From contig NZ_WYET01000004.1 of assembly GCF_013376415.1 (NCBI RefSeq), positions 558,001 to 622,000 on the forward strand: DNA of 64,000 nt, in the 5' to 3' direction. Below the pieces are notes generated by a model. The model was not told where the DNA came from, ran no database searches, and was given only the letters and a program-made list of their open reading frames with translations. Position 1 is the stretch's first letter, and every line of letters begins with the position of its first letter. Below are positions 17,379 to 26,961 of the stretch, piece after piece. The DNA comes from Flagellimonas chongwuensis (GTDB taxonomy: Bacteria; Bacteroidota; Bacteroidia; Flavobacteriales; Flavobacteriaceae). The position numbers and the translations under genes are program-made.

Positions 17379-18992
17379 ATGAAACAAGGTTTAATTCTTT
17401 TAGTCCTCATACTCGGGGTATGCTCCATTGACGCCCAAGAACTTACAAGGCAAGATACCCTGAGGGGCAGCATTACACCTGAAAGGGCATGGTGGGACTT
17501 GAATCACTACAACCTCAACGTTAAAGTCGAGCCTTCAAAGAAGTTTATTTCGGGCTATAACGTGGTAAGGTATAAAGTTTTGGAAGAAGCCAAAACACTT
17601 CAAATTGATCTTCAAAAACCCATGAAGATTGAGTCCATTGAGCAAGATGGAAAAAAATTGAAGTTCACTTCTGAGGGCAATGCACATTTCATCAAACTCA
17701 AGAAAAAACAAGTTCCGGGAGAATTCAACGAAGTTAAAATCACATATTCGGGGCAACCACGGGAGGCCGTACGTGCACCTTGGGACGGTGGCTTTTCTTG
17801 GAAACAGGATAAAAATGGCAATCCTTTTGTAGCTACATCCTGCCAAGGTTTGGGAGCAAGTGTTTGGTGGCCCAACAAAGACCATATGTACGACGAAGTG
17901 GACAGTATGCGCATAAGCGTTACCGTTCCCAAAGACCTAATGGATGTTTCCAACGGACAACTGGAAAGCGTTGAGGAAATAGGTGAGCTCAAAACCTACA
18001 ATTGGGTAGTAAAAAACCCCATCAACAATTACGGTGTAAATGTAAATGTTGGAAACTATGTCCATTTTGATGAAGTTTTCGAAGGTGAAAAAGGTCCATT
18101 AAAATTGGATTATTATGTGCTTCCCGAAAATTTAGAGAAGGCCAAAAAGCAGTTCGTGCAGACTCCGATGATGCTCCAGGCCTTTGAGCATTGGTTTGGC
18201 CCCTACCCCTTTTATGAGGATGGTTTTAAACTCGTGGAAGTTCCCTATTTGGGCATGGAACACCAAAGTTCCGTTACCTACGGAAACAAGTTCGAAAACG
18301 GATATTTGGGAAGGGACCTGTCCGGAACTGGCTGGGGTTTACAATTCGATTTTATTATAATCCACGAAGCGGGGCACGAATGGTTTGCCAACAACATCAC
18401 CTATAAGGACATTGCCGATATGTGGATTCATGAAGGATTTACCGCATACTCGGAAAACCTGTATCTGGACTATCATTTTGGCACAAAGGCATCCGAAGCT
18501 TATGTTGTAGGAACACGAAGCAATATTCAGAACGATAGCCCAATTATCGGGCCCTACGGGGTCAACAAATCCGGTTCGGGCGATATGTACTACAAAGGCG
18601 CGAACATGTTACATACACTTCGCCAATTGGTTGAGGATGATGATAAATGGCGTCAAATCTTAAGAGGATTGAACAAAGATTTCTATCACAAAACAGTGAC
18701 CACTAAAGAAATCGAGGACTACCTCAGCAAACATACGGGTAAAGATTTATCCGCATTCTTTAATCAATACCTCCGAACAACAATGATTCCCACTTTGGAG
18801 TATACGTTGGAAGGAGACACAATTAAATTCCGATACACAGATGTAGTGCAAGACTTTGACATGCCTGTTCGGGTATTTATTGATGGTTCCGAAAAGTGGT
18901 TGTTCCCCAATAGTGAATGGAAAACCGAAAAATTGGATGGAACCCAAGTGGTTTTTGATAAAAACTTTTACATAGAGACCAAAAAAATCTGA
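17379..18992 (+). CDS. M1 family metallopeptidase (exported)
   Basis: A 537-residue exported M1 aminopeptidase-type protein with signal peptide MKQGLILLVLILGVCSIDAQ. The zinc site HEAGHEWF supplies His329, Glu330 and His333, and Glu352 in WIHEGFTAYSE is the third ligand. GMEHQS at 292-297 corresponds to the exopeptidase GxMEN motif in altered form. It is shorter than ePepN-type enzymes (about 870 aa), lacking the large C-terminal helical domain, as is usual for this Bacteroidota group. It follows the M28 gene, so the two may act together on peptides outside the cytoplasm. Confidence 0.9.
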   Translation: MKQGLILLVLILGVCSIDAQELTRQDTLRGSITPERAWWDLNHYNLNVKVEPSKKFISGYNVVRYKVLEEAKTLQIDLQKPMKIESIEQDGKKLKFTSEGNAHFIKLKKKQVPGEFNEVKITYSGQPREAVRAPWDGGFSWKQDKNGNPFVATSCQGLGASVWWPNKDHMYDEVDSMRISVTVPKDLMDVSNGQLESVEEIGELKTYNWVVKNPINNYGVNVNVGNYVHFDEVFEGEKGPLKLDYYVLPENLEKAKKQFVQTPMMLQAFEHWFGPYPFYEDGFKLVEVPYLGMEHQSSVTYGNKFENGYLGRDLSGTGWGLQFDFIIIHEAGHEWFANNITYKDIADMWIHEGFTAYSENLYLDYHFGTKASEAYVVGTRSNIQNDSPIIGPYGVNKSGSGDMYYKGANMLHTLRQLVEDDDKWRQILRGLNKDFYHKTVTTKEIEDYLSKHTGKDLSAFFNQYLRTTMIPTLEYTLEGDTIKFRYTDVVQDFDMPVRVFIDGSEKWLFPNSEWKTEKLDGTQVVFDKNFYIETKKI

Positions 18993-18993
18993 T

Positions 18994-19563
18994 TTGGAGA
19001 AGCACCCGGAGCATTATTTTAAAAATGATGGTGAGTGGCGCGATTGGCTTCATCAAAACCATAGCTCCTACACTGGTGTCCATCTTATCTTTTACAAGGT
19101 GGAGCACCATAAACAAAGTATGCGTTGGGAGGAGGCCGTTAAGGTCGCCCTATGCTATGGTTGGATAGATAGTACCGTTCGAAGTCTTGGAGATGGTAAG
19201 CGTAAACAATACTTCTGTCCGAGAAAACCAAAAAGTACTTGGAGCAAGGTGAACAAAGATTACATTAAGGAGTTAAAATCCAGCGGGTTGATGCACCAAA
19301 GTGGTCTTGCAGCGATAGAAATTGCCAAGGAAAATGGTTCATGGACCGAATTAGATGATGTTGAAAATGGTGTGGTTCCCGAGGATTTACAAAAGGCATT
19401 TAAAAAGAAGCCCAATGCCCACACTAACTTTCAGAATTTCACCGTAGGGCAACGAAAAGGCTACCTCATGTGGCTCAATCAGGCCAAGCGAGAAGAAACA
19501 CGAAATAAAAGAATAAAGGAAATCATCTACTTTTCAGAAAAAAACATCAAATACAGGAATTAG
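18994..19563 (+). CDS. YdeI/OmpD-associated (OmdA) family protein
   Basis: A 189-residue cytoplasmic protein of the OmdA family. Conserved points are CYGWIDS, FCPRKPKSTWSKVNK and FQNFTVGQRKGYLMWLNQAKREETRNKRI, the last resembling the YdeI tail. The frame opens with TTG one base after the M1 stop; no ATG is available before the conserved region, so TTG is taken as the start. The family is known by context only (bacteriocin protection has been suggested), and no reaction can be given. It is the last gene of the trehalose operon and ends five bases from the convergent MFS gene. Confidence 0.82.
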   Translation: MEKHPEHYFKNDGEWRDWLHQNHSSYTGVHLIFYKVEHHKQSMRWEEAVKVALCYGWIDSTVRSLGDGKRKQYFCPRKPKSTWSKVNKDYIKELKSSGLMHQSGLAAIEIAKENGSWTELDDVENGVVPEDLQKAFKKKPNAHTNFQNFTVGQRKGYLMWLNQAKREETRNKRIKEIIYFSEKNIKYRN

Positions 19564-19567
19564 AAAA

Positions 19568-20848
19568 TCATCTACCATATTTTCCCTGATAGACCCATGC
19601 GGCCAAACCGCCAACAAAAGCAAAGGCACTCAACATCCAAAAAACATGTTGGTGACCCAGTTCTTCTCCGGGATGCGCATCCAATAGCATACCATAAGCT
19701 GGTCCAGCGAACACATCAGGAGTGTATCCAATCAATGAAATAAGACCCACCGCAGTTCCCGTTAACGTCATCGGAATTTTTCCTACCTGCATTACACCAA
19801 AGTATAAAGCTCTTATAGCGTATACACCTGCCGCTATCACAACAACCGACATAAAGAACAAAAGCGTTGTAGTAGGTGCAATTACTCCGCTGGCAAACAA
19901 TACACCTCCAATCAAGGTTAATACAAAACTCATGAACAGAAGCCAGGTAATCTTCAGTTTATCGGCTATTAAACCAACCAAAATACCAGTGGCCGGACGA
20001 AGGAATTGCAGTAAAGTGCCCACTTTGGCAGAATCCACTTGGTTATAAAGCATCACCTCTTCGGCATATTGGGAAATAATGTCCGTGATTTTGTACCCTA
20101 CATAGCCACAAAGGATGATTACCATCAAAAGCCAGACCGATGGCAATTGTAAGACCTGCTTGATTTCATTCCAAGAAATACGCTCCAAGGTCACTTTCTC
20201 ACCTCTTTTGTCCGTTTTCATAAAAAACCAGACCAAAATACCTACCAGAATAATGATCAGGGATGATAAATAAAGAACATAGGTAAATGCTTCTTTACGG
20301 CTATCCAGACTCGCCATATCCAAAGACTCGGACAAAAAAAACGAAAATACGACCACACCCAGTAAGCTAAACAGTGCCCCCGTTAGTCCACGGCCACCAT
20401 CCAAAAACCCAAAAGCCTTTCCTTGCGAATCGGCACCGCCCCAAATTCTTGTTGCCTTGATCATCGGTGCCCAAAAAAGAAAAATAGTGGTAAATCCCCA
20501 CCAACCGTATAAAACCTGAAGCATCCACAAATCAGGATATTGAGCAAACAAAAAACCGCCCAATGCGGTCATCCACAAAGCAATGGCTATCAATTTTCTA
20601 GGCTGATACTTGTCGGCCAATGGACCGCCCAAAATGTAAGAAACCATTGCAACTAGGCCGTAAACCGAAAAGCAAAGTCCCAATTCCACATTGTCCAACT
20701 CCAAAACATCCAGAACTGTAGGCCTAAAAACACGTGGCAGCACAAAAGGAAGGATAAAGATGGCTTCACCCGAAAGAATCAATAATAATAAATAGAGCCA
20801 GCTTGGTTTTGTTTCCTTCAAAACTTGTATTTGGTTAAAAATCACCAA
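19568..20848 (-). CDS. MFS transporter
   Basis: A 426-residue major facilitator with about twelve hydrophobic segments. The loop after helix 2 reads GGPLADKYQPRK, the family A-motif region, and a partly similar segment GLIADKLKI marks the second half. The substrate is not readable from sequence. It lies alone on the minus strand between the YdeI-family gene and the divergent amidohydrolase gene; its start is within 80 bases of the amidohydrolase start, so a shared control region is possible. The central loop is long and charged, as is usual between the two halves. Confidence 0.85.
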   Translation of the reverse strand: MVIFNQIQVLKETKPSWLYLLLLILSGEAIFILPFVLPRVFRPTVLDVLELDNVELGLCFSVYGLVAMVSYILGGPLADKYQPRKLIAIALWMTALGGFLFAQYPDLWMLQVLYGWWGFTTIFLFWAPMIKATRIWGGADSQGKAFGFLDGGRGLTGALFSLLGVVVFSFFLSESLDMASLDSRKEAFTYVLYLSSLIIILVGILVWFFMKTDKRGEKVTLERISWNEIKQVLQLPSVWLLMVIILCGYVGYKITDIISQYAEEVMLYNQVDSAKVGTLLQFLRPATGILVGLIADKLKITWLLFMSFVLTLIGGVLFASGVIAPTTTLLFFMSVVVIAAGVYAIRALYFGVMQVGKIPMTLTGTAVGLISLIGYTPDVFAGPAYGMLLDAHPGEELGHQHVFWMLSAFAFVGGLAAWVYQGKYGR

Positions 20849-20923
20849 AAAAATTGGAAAAAGCCAAAGGGATGGGAAATAAAAAATCCGGTATCTTTAA
20901 GGATCATAATAAACCAACCCAAA

Positions 20924-22330
20924 ATGATCAGACCACTTTTGTTCTCCCTCCTTCTCGTCATCGTTAGTTGTAAGAAGGAAACTATCAACCATTACGATCT
21001 CGCAATTACCAATGCACAGGTCATCCATCTGGAAACTGGAAAAATTGAAACTCAACATATTTTGGTGTCCAATGGTAAAATCGAGGCCATTGAAACCGAA
21101 GGTACAAGCAATTTTAAGGCCGACTCCACTATTGATGCTTCTGGAAAATATATTTTGCCCGGGTTTTGGGATAACCATATACACCTGCGCGGTGGTGATT
21201 CGTTGATTAAAAACAACAAAAACTTCCTGAAGTTATTTATTGCCAATGGTATTACCTCGGTGCGGGATGCCGGGGGCGACCTTACCCATTCCGTAATGGA
21301 CTGGAAAAGCCAAATTACCTCTGAAAAACTAGTGGGGCCAACCATTTTTACCTCTGGGCCAAAAATAGATGGGCCTAATGGTAGTTGGGCCGGTTCGTTG
21401 GAAGTAGAAACCGAAGAAGATGTTGTCCACGCATTGGATTCTCTGGAATCCTTAAACGTAGATTTTGTAAAAATCTATGATAGTAGAATTTCACATGATA
21501 ATTATCTAAAATCAATAGAAGAGGCAAAAAAGAGAGGTTTTACGGTTTCTGGGCACATGCCGTTCACCGTTACGCTGGATGAGACCATCGATGCAGGGAT
21601 GGATGGTATCGAACACCTCTACTATATTATGAAGGGCTGCGCCAGCAACGAAATTGAAGTCACCGAAAAATTACAAAATGGTATTATCGGATTCTGGGGA
21701 GCAATGCCCGCTCTTATGGAAGGTTATTCGGATAGCACGGCACAAGCAACGTTCAATAAGCTAAAAGAAAATGATGTGTTTGTGGTTCCCACTCTGCATA
21801 TTGGCAATACGCTAAGCTACTTGGACGAAGTTGACCACACCAACGATGAATACCTTCAATACATGGGAGATGGGATTATTCAAACCTACCAAGGTAGAAT
21901 ACAATCATTCTTAAATTCATCCGAAGAAGCGAGAAAAAACAGAAAAGAATTGGATACTTTTTTTGGTGAGTTGGTAAAAGACCTCGATTCTGCGGGGGTT
22001 CAACTTTTGGCCGGTTCGGACAGTGGAGCGTTCAACTCCTACGCGTATCCGGGAATTTCGTTACACAAGGAATTACAGGCCATGGTGGCAAAAGGTATCT
22101 CTCCACTCGATGCGCTACGAACCTCCACCGTGAATGGGTCCATATTTCTGGACCAAACGGAAGATTACGGAAGTATTTCCAAAGGAAAAGTTTCGGATTT
22201 AGTGATTTTAGACGCCAATCCTCTGGAAAACATTGAAAATACACGGAAGATTTACACTGTAATCAAGGGGAGCCAAGTGTTTTCTAAAAGAGATTTACAA
22301 GAATTATTGAAGAATTCCATAATCGATTAA
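20924..22330 (+). CDS. Amidohydrolase family lipoprotein
   Basis: The start ATG at 20924 gives 468 residues beginning MIRPLLFSLLLVIVSCKK, a lipoprotein signal with the lipobox ending in Cys; the longer frame from 20825 adds an unlikely leader. The metal-dependent hydrolase barrel shows DNHIHLRGG (H-x-H), VSGHMPF, GIEHLYY and AGSDSGAF in the usual order. Related proteins are imidazolonepropionase-like or prolidase-like amidohydrolases. It should face the periplasm, tethered to a membrane. The next amidohydrolase gene follows after 17 bases, so they form a pair. Confidence 0.87.
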   Translation: MIRPLLFSLLLVIVSCKKETINHYDLAITNAQVIHLETGKIETQHILVSNGKIEAIETEGTSNFKADSTIDASGKYILPGFWDNHIHLRGGDSLIKNNKNFLKLFIANGITSVRDAGGDLTHSVMDWKSQITSEKLVGPTIFTSGPKIDGPNGSWAGSLEVETEEDVVHALDSLESLNVDFVKIYDSRISHDNYLKSIEEAKKRGFTVSGHMPFTVTLDETIDAGMDGIEHLYYIMKGCASNEIEVTEKLQNGIIGFWGAMPALMEGYSDSTAQATFNKLKENDVFVVPTLHIGNTLSYLDEVDHTNDEYLQYMGDGIIQTYQGRIQSFLNSSEEARKNRKELDTFFGELVKDLDSAGVQLLAGSDSGAFNSYAYPGISLHKELQAMVAKGISPLDALRTSTVNGSIFLDQTEDYGSISKGKVSDLVILDANPLENIENTRKIYTVIKGSQVFSKRDLQELLKNSIID

Positions 22331-22347
22331 TATCAAAACAAACCCGG

Positions 22348-23604
22348 ATGCAATCAAAACAGTTATTTACGGTAATTCTGATTTTATTCCTGAACAATCT
22401 AAAATCACAGACCCTTCTGGTTCCCAGCCAGGTTTTTGATGGTGTTCAGCTTCATAGTGATTGGGTAGTTGCGGTAGACGAAAATCGTATCACCTACGCC
22501 GGTCCTTTGAGCGGTTTGAAAAGAGTAAATAACTACACAAAAAAAGAACTAAAGGGCATGACGCTTATGCCCGGTATCATTGAAGGGCATTCCCATTTAT
22601 TGTTGCACCCCTACAACGAAACGGAATGGAACGACCAAGTTTTGGTGGAATCTCCAACAGAACGGGCTGTCCGAGGAGTTGTTCATGCAAAAAAATCGTT
22701 GATGGCAGGCGTTACCTCCATGCGTGACCTAGGTTCGGAAGGAGCCGGTTACACGGATATCTACCTTAAAAGAACCATTGATAAGGGTATAATTCCAGGT
22801 CCTCGTACCCTAATGGCAGGTCCAGCCATCGTAGCCACTGGGGCCTATGGACCAAAGGGTTTTCACGACGGGGTCAAAGTCCCTTTGGGCGCGGTTCCTG
22901 TAAGTGGAAGGGACAATGTTATCTCGGAGGTCAGGACGCAACTAGGTCAAGGAGCCAATCTTATAAAAATTTATGCTGACTACCGCTGGGGCAAAGACGA
23001 GCCCTCACAACCCACTTTTTTACAGGAAGAAATCAATGCTATGGTTGAGACAGCCACTACAGCCGGAAGATATGTCGTAGCTCATGCAAGTACTCCCGAA
23101 GGAATGCGGCGAGCCATCCTGGGCGGGGTCGAAACCATCGAACATGGTGATGGGGGCACAGCAGAGATTTTTGCATTAATGAAGGAAAAAGGCGTTGCCC
23201 TGTGCCCTACCCTCGCTGCAGGAGATGCCATATCCCAGTACCAAGGATGGAAAAAAAGGGTCGAGCCAGACCCAGAACGAGTGGCAAAAAAGAAAAAATC
23301 CTTTCAACTAGCTTTGGAATCGGGGGTCGAAATTGTTTTTGGAGGCGATGTGGGTGTGTTTCCGCATGGAGAAAACTATCGCGAGCTGGAACTGATGGTC
23401 GCCTATGGCATGGAGCCCATTAAAGCTTTACAAGCTGCAACAGCTGTAAATGCAAAAATTCTTCATTTTGATAAATTGGGAATGATTCGAAAAGGATACT
23501 TAGCGGACATAATTGCTGTTGAGGGAAATCCTATCGAGGACATCTCCCTAATGAAGAATGTAACTTATGTAATGAAGGATGGCACTGTGTATAAGGACCA
23601 TTAA
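22348..23604 (+). CDS. Amidohydrolase family protein (exported)
   Basis: A 418-residue amidohydrolase with a signal peptide (LFTVILILFLNNLKSQ). The metal ligands appear in IIEGHSHLLLHP (H-x-H), VVAHAST, GGVETIEHGDGG and GGDVGVFPHGENY, close to the imidazolonepropionase/Xaa-Pro dipeptidase subgroup. The chain ends with the usual GYLADIIAVEGNPIEDI. It follows the lipoprotein amidohydrolase gene, and both likely hydrolyse amides or dipeptides outside the cytoplasm. The two share the fold but differ in most positions, so they are old paralogues. Substrate unknown. Confidence 0.87.
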   Translation: MQSKQLFTVILILFLNNLKSQTLLVPSQVFDGVQLHSDWVVAVDENRITYAGPLSGLKRVNNYTKKELKGMTLMPGIIEGHSHLLLHPYNETEWNDQVLVESPTERAVRGVVHAKKSLMAGVTSMRDLGSEGAGYTDIYLKRTIDKGIIPGPRTLMAGPAIVATGAYGPKGFHDGVKVPLGAVPVSGRDNVISEVRTQLGQGANLIKIYADYRWGKDEPSQPTFLQEEINAMVETATTAGRYVVAHASTPEGMRRAILGGVETIEHGDGGTAEIFALMKEKGVALCPTLAAGDAISQYQGWKKRVEPDPERVAKKKKSFQLALESGVEIVFGGDVGVFPHGENYRELELMVAYGMEPIKALQAATAVNAKILHFDKLGMIRKGYLADIIAVEGNPIEDISLMKNVTYVMKDGTVYKDH

Positions 23605-23748
23605 ATCTTCTCCACCCCACAATGACTCATTAACATTCCTTTAAGAAAGGAGGTGAAGGTTTTTGGTATATTTAAACAACCTTAAAAATACCTCGCCTAG
23701 GTACGATTTTTAAAGGTCTAAACTAAACTCAAAACAATAATCCAACTA

Positions 23749-26700
23749 ATGAAAAAATTAATCCTCTACTTCGTATTGTTGATTACAGCCAGCATTACAG
23801 CCCAAGATTTCAACGTAGAACTACTCCAAGACCTAAAACCCCGGAACATCGGTCCGGCCGGCATGAGCGGACGTGTTACATCAATTGACGTTGTGCACTC
23901 AAACCCCGACGTAATGTTTGTGGGAACCGCTTCAGGTGGTTTATGGAAATCTACTTCCGGAGGCATCAAATGGGAACCTGTTTTCGACAATGAGGTCACC
24001 GCCTCTATTGGAGCTGTGGCCATTCAACAATCCAATCCATCCGTAATATGGGTCGGAACAGGTGAAGGCAACCCTAGGAACAGTTTAAATGGAGGTTACG
24101 GTGTTTACAAATCTTTGGATGGCGGAAAAACATGGAAATCCATGGGATTGGAAAAAACAAGGCACATCCATAGGGTAATCATCGACCCAACCGACCCAGA
24201 TGTAGTGTATGTAGGTGCCATAGGTTCACCGTGGGGGGAACATCCCGAACGAGGTGTTTTTAAAACTACCGACGGTGGAGAAACATGGGAAAAGGTATTG
24301 TTCGTGAACAATAAAACAGGAATTGCCGATTTGGTGATGGACCCAAAAAACCCTAACAAATTAATTGCCGCCATGTGGGAACACAAAAGAGAACCTTGGT
24401 TCTTTAACTCTGGGGGTGAAGGCAGTGGGTTGCACATCACTCATGATGGTGGTAAAACCTGGAAAAAAATCACCGCGGAAGACGGTCTTCCAAAAGGCGA
24501 TTTAGGGAGAATTGGAGTGGCCATAGCCCGCAACAAACCAAATATCATCTATGCACTGGTAGAGGCCAAGAAAAATGCACTGTACAAATCTACCGATGGT
24601 GGTTATAAATGGGAGAAAATCAATGATAAGAGCGATATCGGAAACCGTCCATTTTACTACTCCGAAATTTACGTAGATCCGCAAAACGAAAATCGAGTAT
24701 ATTCAGTTTTCACATACATCAATGTTTCCGAAGATGGAGGAAAAAACTTTACTCAGTTAATGCCATCCTATGGGGTCGACAATGGGGTGCATCCGGACCA
24801 CCATGCCTGGTGGATTCATCCTGAAAACGGTGAATTTATGTTAGATGGAAACGACGGAGGCCTCAATATCACTAAAAATGGAGGTAAAACATGGCGTTTT
24901 ATAGGTAATTTGCCCGTGGCACAGTTCTATCACATCAGTACGGACAACGAGTACCCGTACAATGTATATGGAGGTATGCAGGACAACGGCTCATGGAGAG
25001 GGCCAGCCTATATTTGGAAGGCACAGGGTATCCGAAATAGCTATTGGCAGGAAATCGCCTTTGGTGACGGTTTCGACGTAGTTCCAGATAGGGATGATAG
25101 TCAATATGGTTATGCGATGAGCCAGCAAGGATATGTGAGCCGATACGATTGGAAGACAGGCGATGGCTATATCGTCCGCCCTACTCCTCCGGATGCTGAG
25201 ACCCAACTTCGATTTAACTGGAACGCTGCCATTGGTCAAGACCCATTCGATAATAGCACGGTGTATTTTGGAAGTCAGTTCGTGCACAAATCAACGGACA
25301 AAGGTTTGACTTGGGAAGTAATTTCCCCCGACCTGACAACAAACGACAAGGAAAAGCAAAAGCAAAGCGAAAGCGGTGGGCTGACAATGGATGCAACAGG
25401 AGCAGAAAACCATTGTACCATTATTGTGATAGAACCATCACCTGTTGAAGAAAATATGCTGTGGGTAGGCACCGATGACGGTCGCGTACACTACACCCAA
25501 AATGCAGGTGAGACCTGGGTCGATGTTACCAAAAACATTAAAGGATTACCCACAGGAAGTTGGATTCCACAGATAAAAGCATCACAGAACAATAAGGGAG
25601 AAGCTCTCTTGATTGCTAACGATTACAGACGATTTAACTATGCGCCCTATGCTTACCGCACCAAAGATTATGGTAAAACGTGGACTCGTATTGTAGATGA
25701 AAACGATGTGGAAAGCTATACACTATCTATAATAGAAGACCCGAAAAACCCAAATTTGATGTTTTTAGGTACGGACGACGGACTCTACCTTTCTTTGGAC
25801 GCGGGTAACAATTGGAAAAAATGGAACAAAGATTTCCCAACAGTTTCCACAAAGGACTTGGCGATTCACCCAAGGGAGCAGGATTTGGTCATCGGAACCT
25901 TTGGTAGAGCAGCATGGGTTGTGGATGACATTCGTCCGTTGAGGAAGCTGGCTGGCAACACTTCTGTTTTGGAGAAGGAAATCAGTCTTTTTGATAGTCC
26001 TGATGCCTACTTGGCCGCCTACCAACAGCCCACAGGTGGAAGATTTGGGGGAGATGCGATTTATAGTGGTGAGAATAGGGAATCTGGAGCAATGATCACT
26101 TACTACTTAAAGGAAAGCGCAGATAAATCCAAGGAAGATAAAAAAGAAGAAAGCGGAGAAGATGATAAGACTGAGGATGAAAAACCCAAGGAAAAAACAA
26201 AGGATTCCATCTTTTTTGAATTCTACGATGGTGACAGACTTATCCGTACATTGAAATACAAAACTCCTGAAAAGGCCGGTTTCCATAGAGTTTATTGGAA
26301 CTTGGATGAAAAAGGCCCAGATAGACCTTCAAGAACCATCAGCAAAAACAATAGAGAGCGAGGTGGCGTTGAAGTAAAACCGGGAACTTACAAAGTAAAA
26401 GTAGTTTATGGTGAAGCATCCGATTCAACTTCCGTTACGGTCAAGACAGACCCAAGGTTGAACGTTGATCTAGCTTCCATCAATGAAGTGTACGAAACCA
26501 GTAAAAAACTGGAAGCCTACACGCAGACTGCCGCCGATGCAGTAAAGCAATTGGTAGAGAGCAAAGATTTGGCAAATAAGTTCAAAAAGGAACTTAAAGA
26601 CCTTGACAAAGTCAAGTTTAAGGAGCAGATAAAGGCTTCCGAAGAAATAGCAAAGCAAATCGATTCTGTTATTGCTCTTTATTTAGGTAAAGATGACAAA

Positions 26701-26955
26701 CGCCAAGGCATCACCGATGACCCGGAGCCTAACGTAATGTCCAGATTGGGCAATGCATCTTACTATGTAAATACAAGAAAATCTGGAATCACCGAAACCG
26801 AGCGAAGAATGATTCGTTTTGCAGAAGAAGAACTAAAGACTGCGTTGGACAGTACCAATGCGTTCTTTAATGATAAATGGAAATCGTACAGAACCTCCAT
26901 TGAATCATTGGACCTATCTCCATTTAAGGAGACCGAAAGTTTTGAACTTAAATAG
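23749..26955 (+). CDS. Exported BNR/sortilin-like (VPS10) repeat protein
   Basis: A 1068-residue secreted protein with signal peptide MKKLILYFVLLITASITAQ. The first 770 residues are beta-propeller repeats of the BNR/sortilin kind, with the recurring pattern S-x-D-x-G-x-x-W (KSTSGGIKWEP, KSLDGGKTWKS, KTTDGGETWEK, HITHDGGKTWKK). Then come a Lys/Glu-rich linker (about 800-825), a FlgD-like Ig segment (GFHRVYWNLDEKGPDRPS) and a helical tail. Similar Bacteroidota proteins are annotated as glycosyl hydrolase or VPS10-domain proteins, but no catalytic residues can be pointed out here. The S9 peptidase gene follows after six bases, so a joint role in protein breakdown is possible. Confidence 0.83.
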   Translation: MKKLILYFVLLITASITAQDFNVELLQDLKPRNIGPAGMSGRVTSIDVVHSNPDVMFVGTASGGLWKSTSGGIKWEPVFDNEVTASIGAVAIQQSNPSVIWVGTGEGNPRNSLNGGYGVYKSLDGGKTWKSMGLEKTRHIHRVIIDPTDPDVVYVGAIGSPWGEHPERGVFKTTDGGETWEKVLFVNNKTGIADLVMDPKNPNKLIAAMWEHKREPWFFNSGGEGSGLHITHDGGKTWKKITAEDGLPKGDLGRIGVAIARNKPNIIYALVEAKKNALYKSTDGGYKWEKINDKSDIGNRPFYYSEIYVDPQNENRVYSVFTYINVSEDGGKNFTQLMPSYGVDNGVHPDHHAWWIHPENGEFMLDGNDGGLNITKNGGKTWRFIGNLPVAQFYHISTDNEYPYNVYGGMQDNGSWRGPAYIWKAQGIRNSYWQEIAFGDGFDVVPDRDDSQYGYAMSQQGYVSRYDWKTGDGYIVRPTPPDAETQLRFNWNAAIGQDPFDNSTVYFGSQFVHKSTDKGLTWEVISPDLTTNDKEKQKQSESGGLTMDATGAENHCTIIVIEPSPVEENMLWVGTDDGRVHYTQNAGETWVDVTKNIKGLPTGSWIPQIKASQNNKGEALLIANDYRRFNYAPYAYRTKDYGKTWTRIVDENDVESYTLSIIEDPKNPNLMFLGTDDGLYLSLDAGNNWKKWNKDFPTVSTKDLAIHPREQDLVIGTFGRAAWVVDDIRPLRKLAGNTSVLEKEISLFDSPDAYLAAYQQPTGGRFGGDAIYSGENRESGAMITYYLKESADKSKEDKKEESGEDDKTEDEKPKEKTKDSIFFEFYDGDRLIRTLKYKTPEKAGFHRVYWNLDEKGPDRPSRTISKNNRERGGVEVKPGTYKVKVVYGEASDSTSVTVKTDPRLNVDLASINEVYETSKKLEAYTQTAADAVKQLVESKDLANKFKKELKDLDKVKFKEQIKASEEIAKQIDSVIALYLGKDDKRQGITDDPEPNVMSRLGNASYYVNTRKSGITETERRMIRFAEEELKTALDSTNAFFNDKWKSYRTSIESLDLSPFKETESFELK

Positions 26956-26961
26956 TGAACA

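Noticed and set aside
20825-20923. Upstream extension of the amidohydrolase lipoprotein
   Set aside because: The lipoprotein signal begins at 20924; the added residues are basic and would spoil export.
23605-23748. Possible promoter and hairpin before the BNR gene
   Set aside because: TATATTTA at about 23668 has a mismatch to TANNTTTG, no TTTG stands at the right distance, and the CCTTT/AAAGG hairpin is too short to be trusted.
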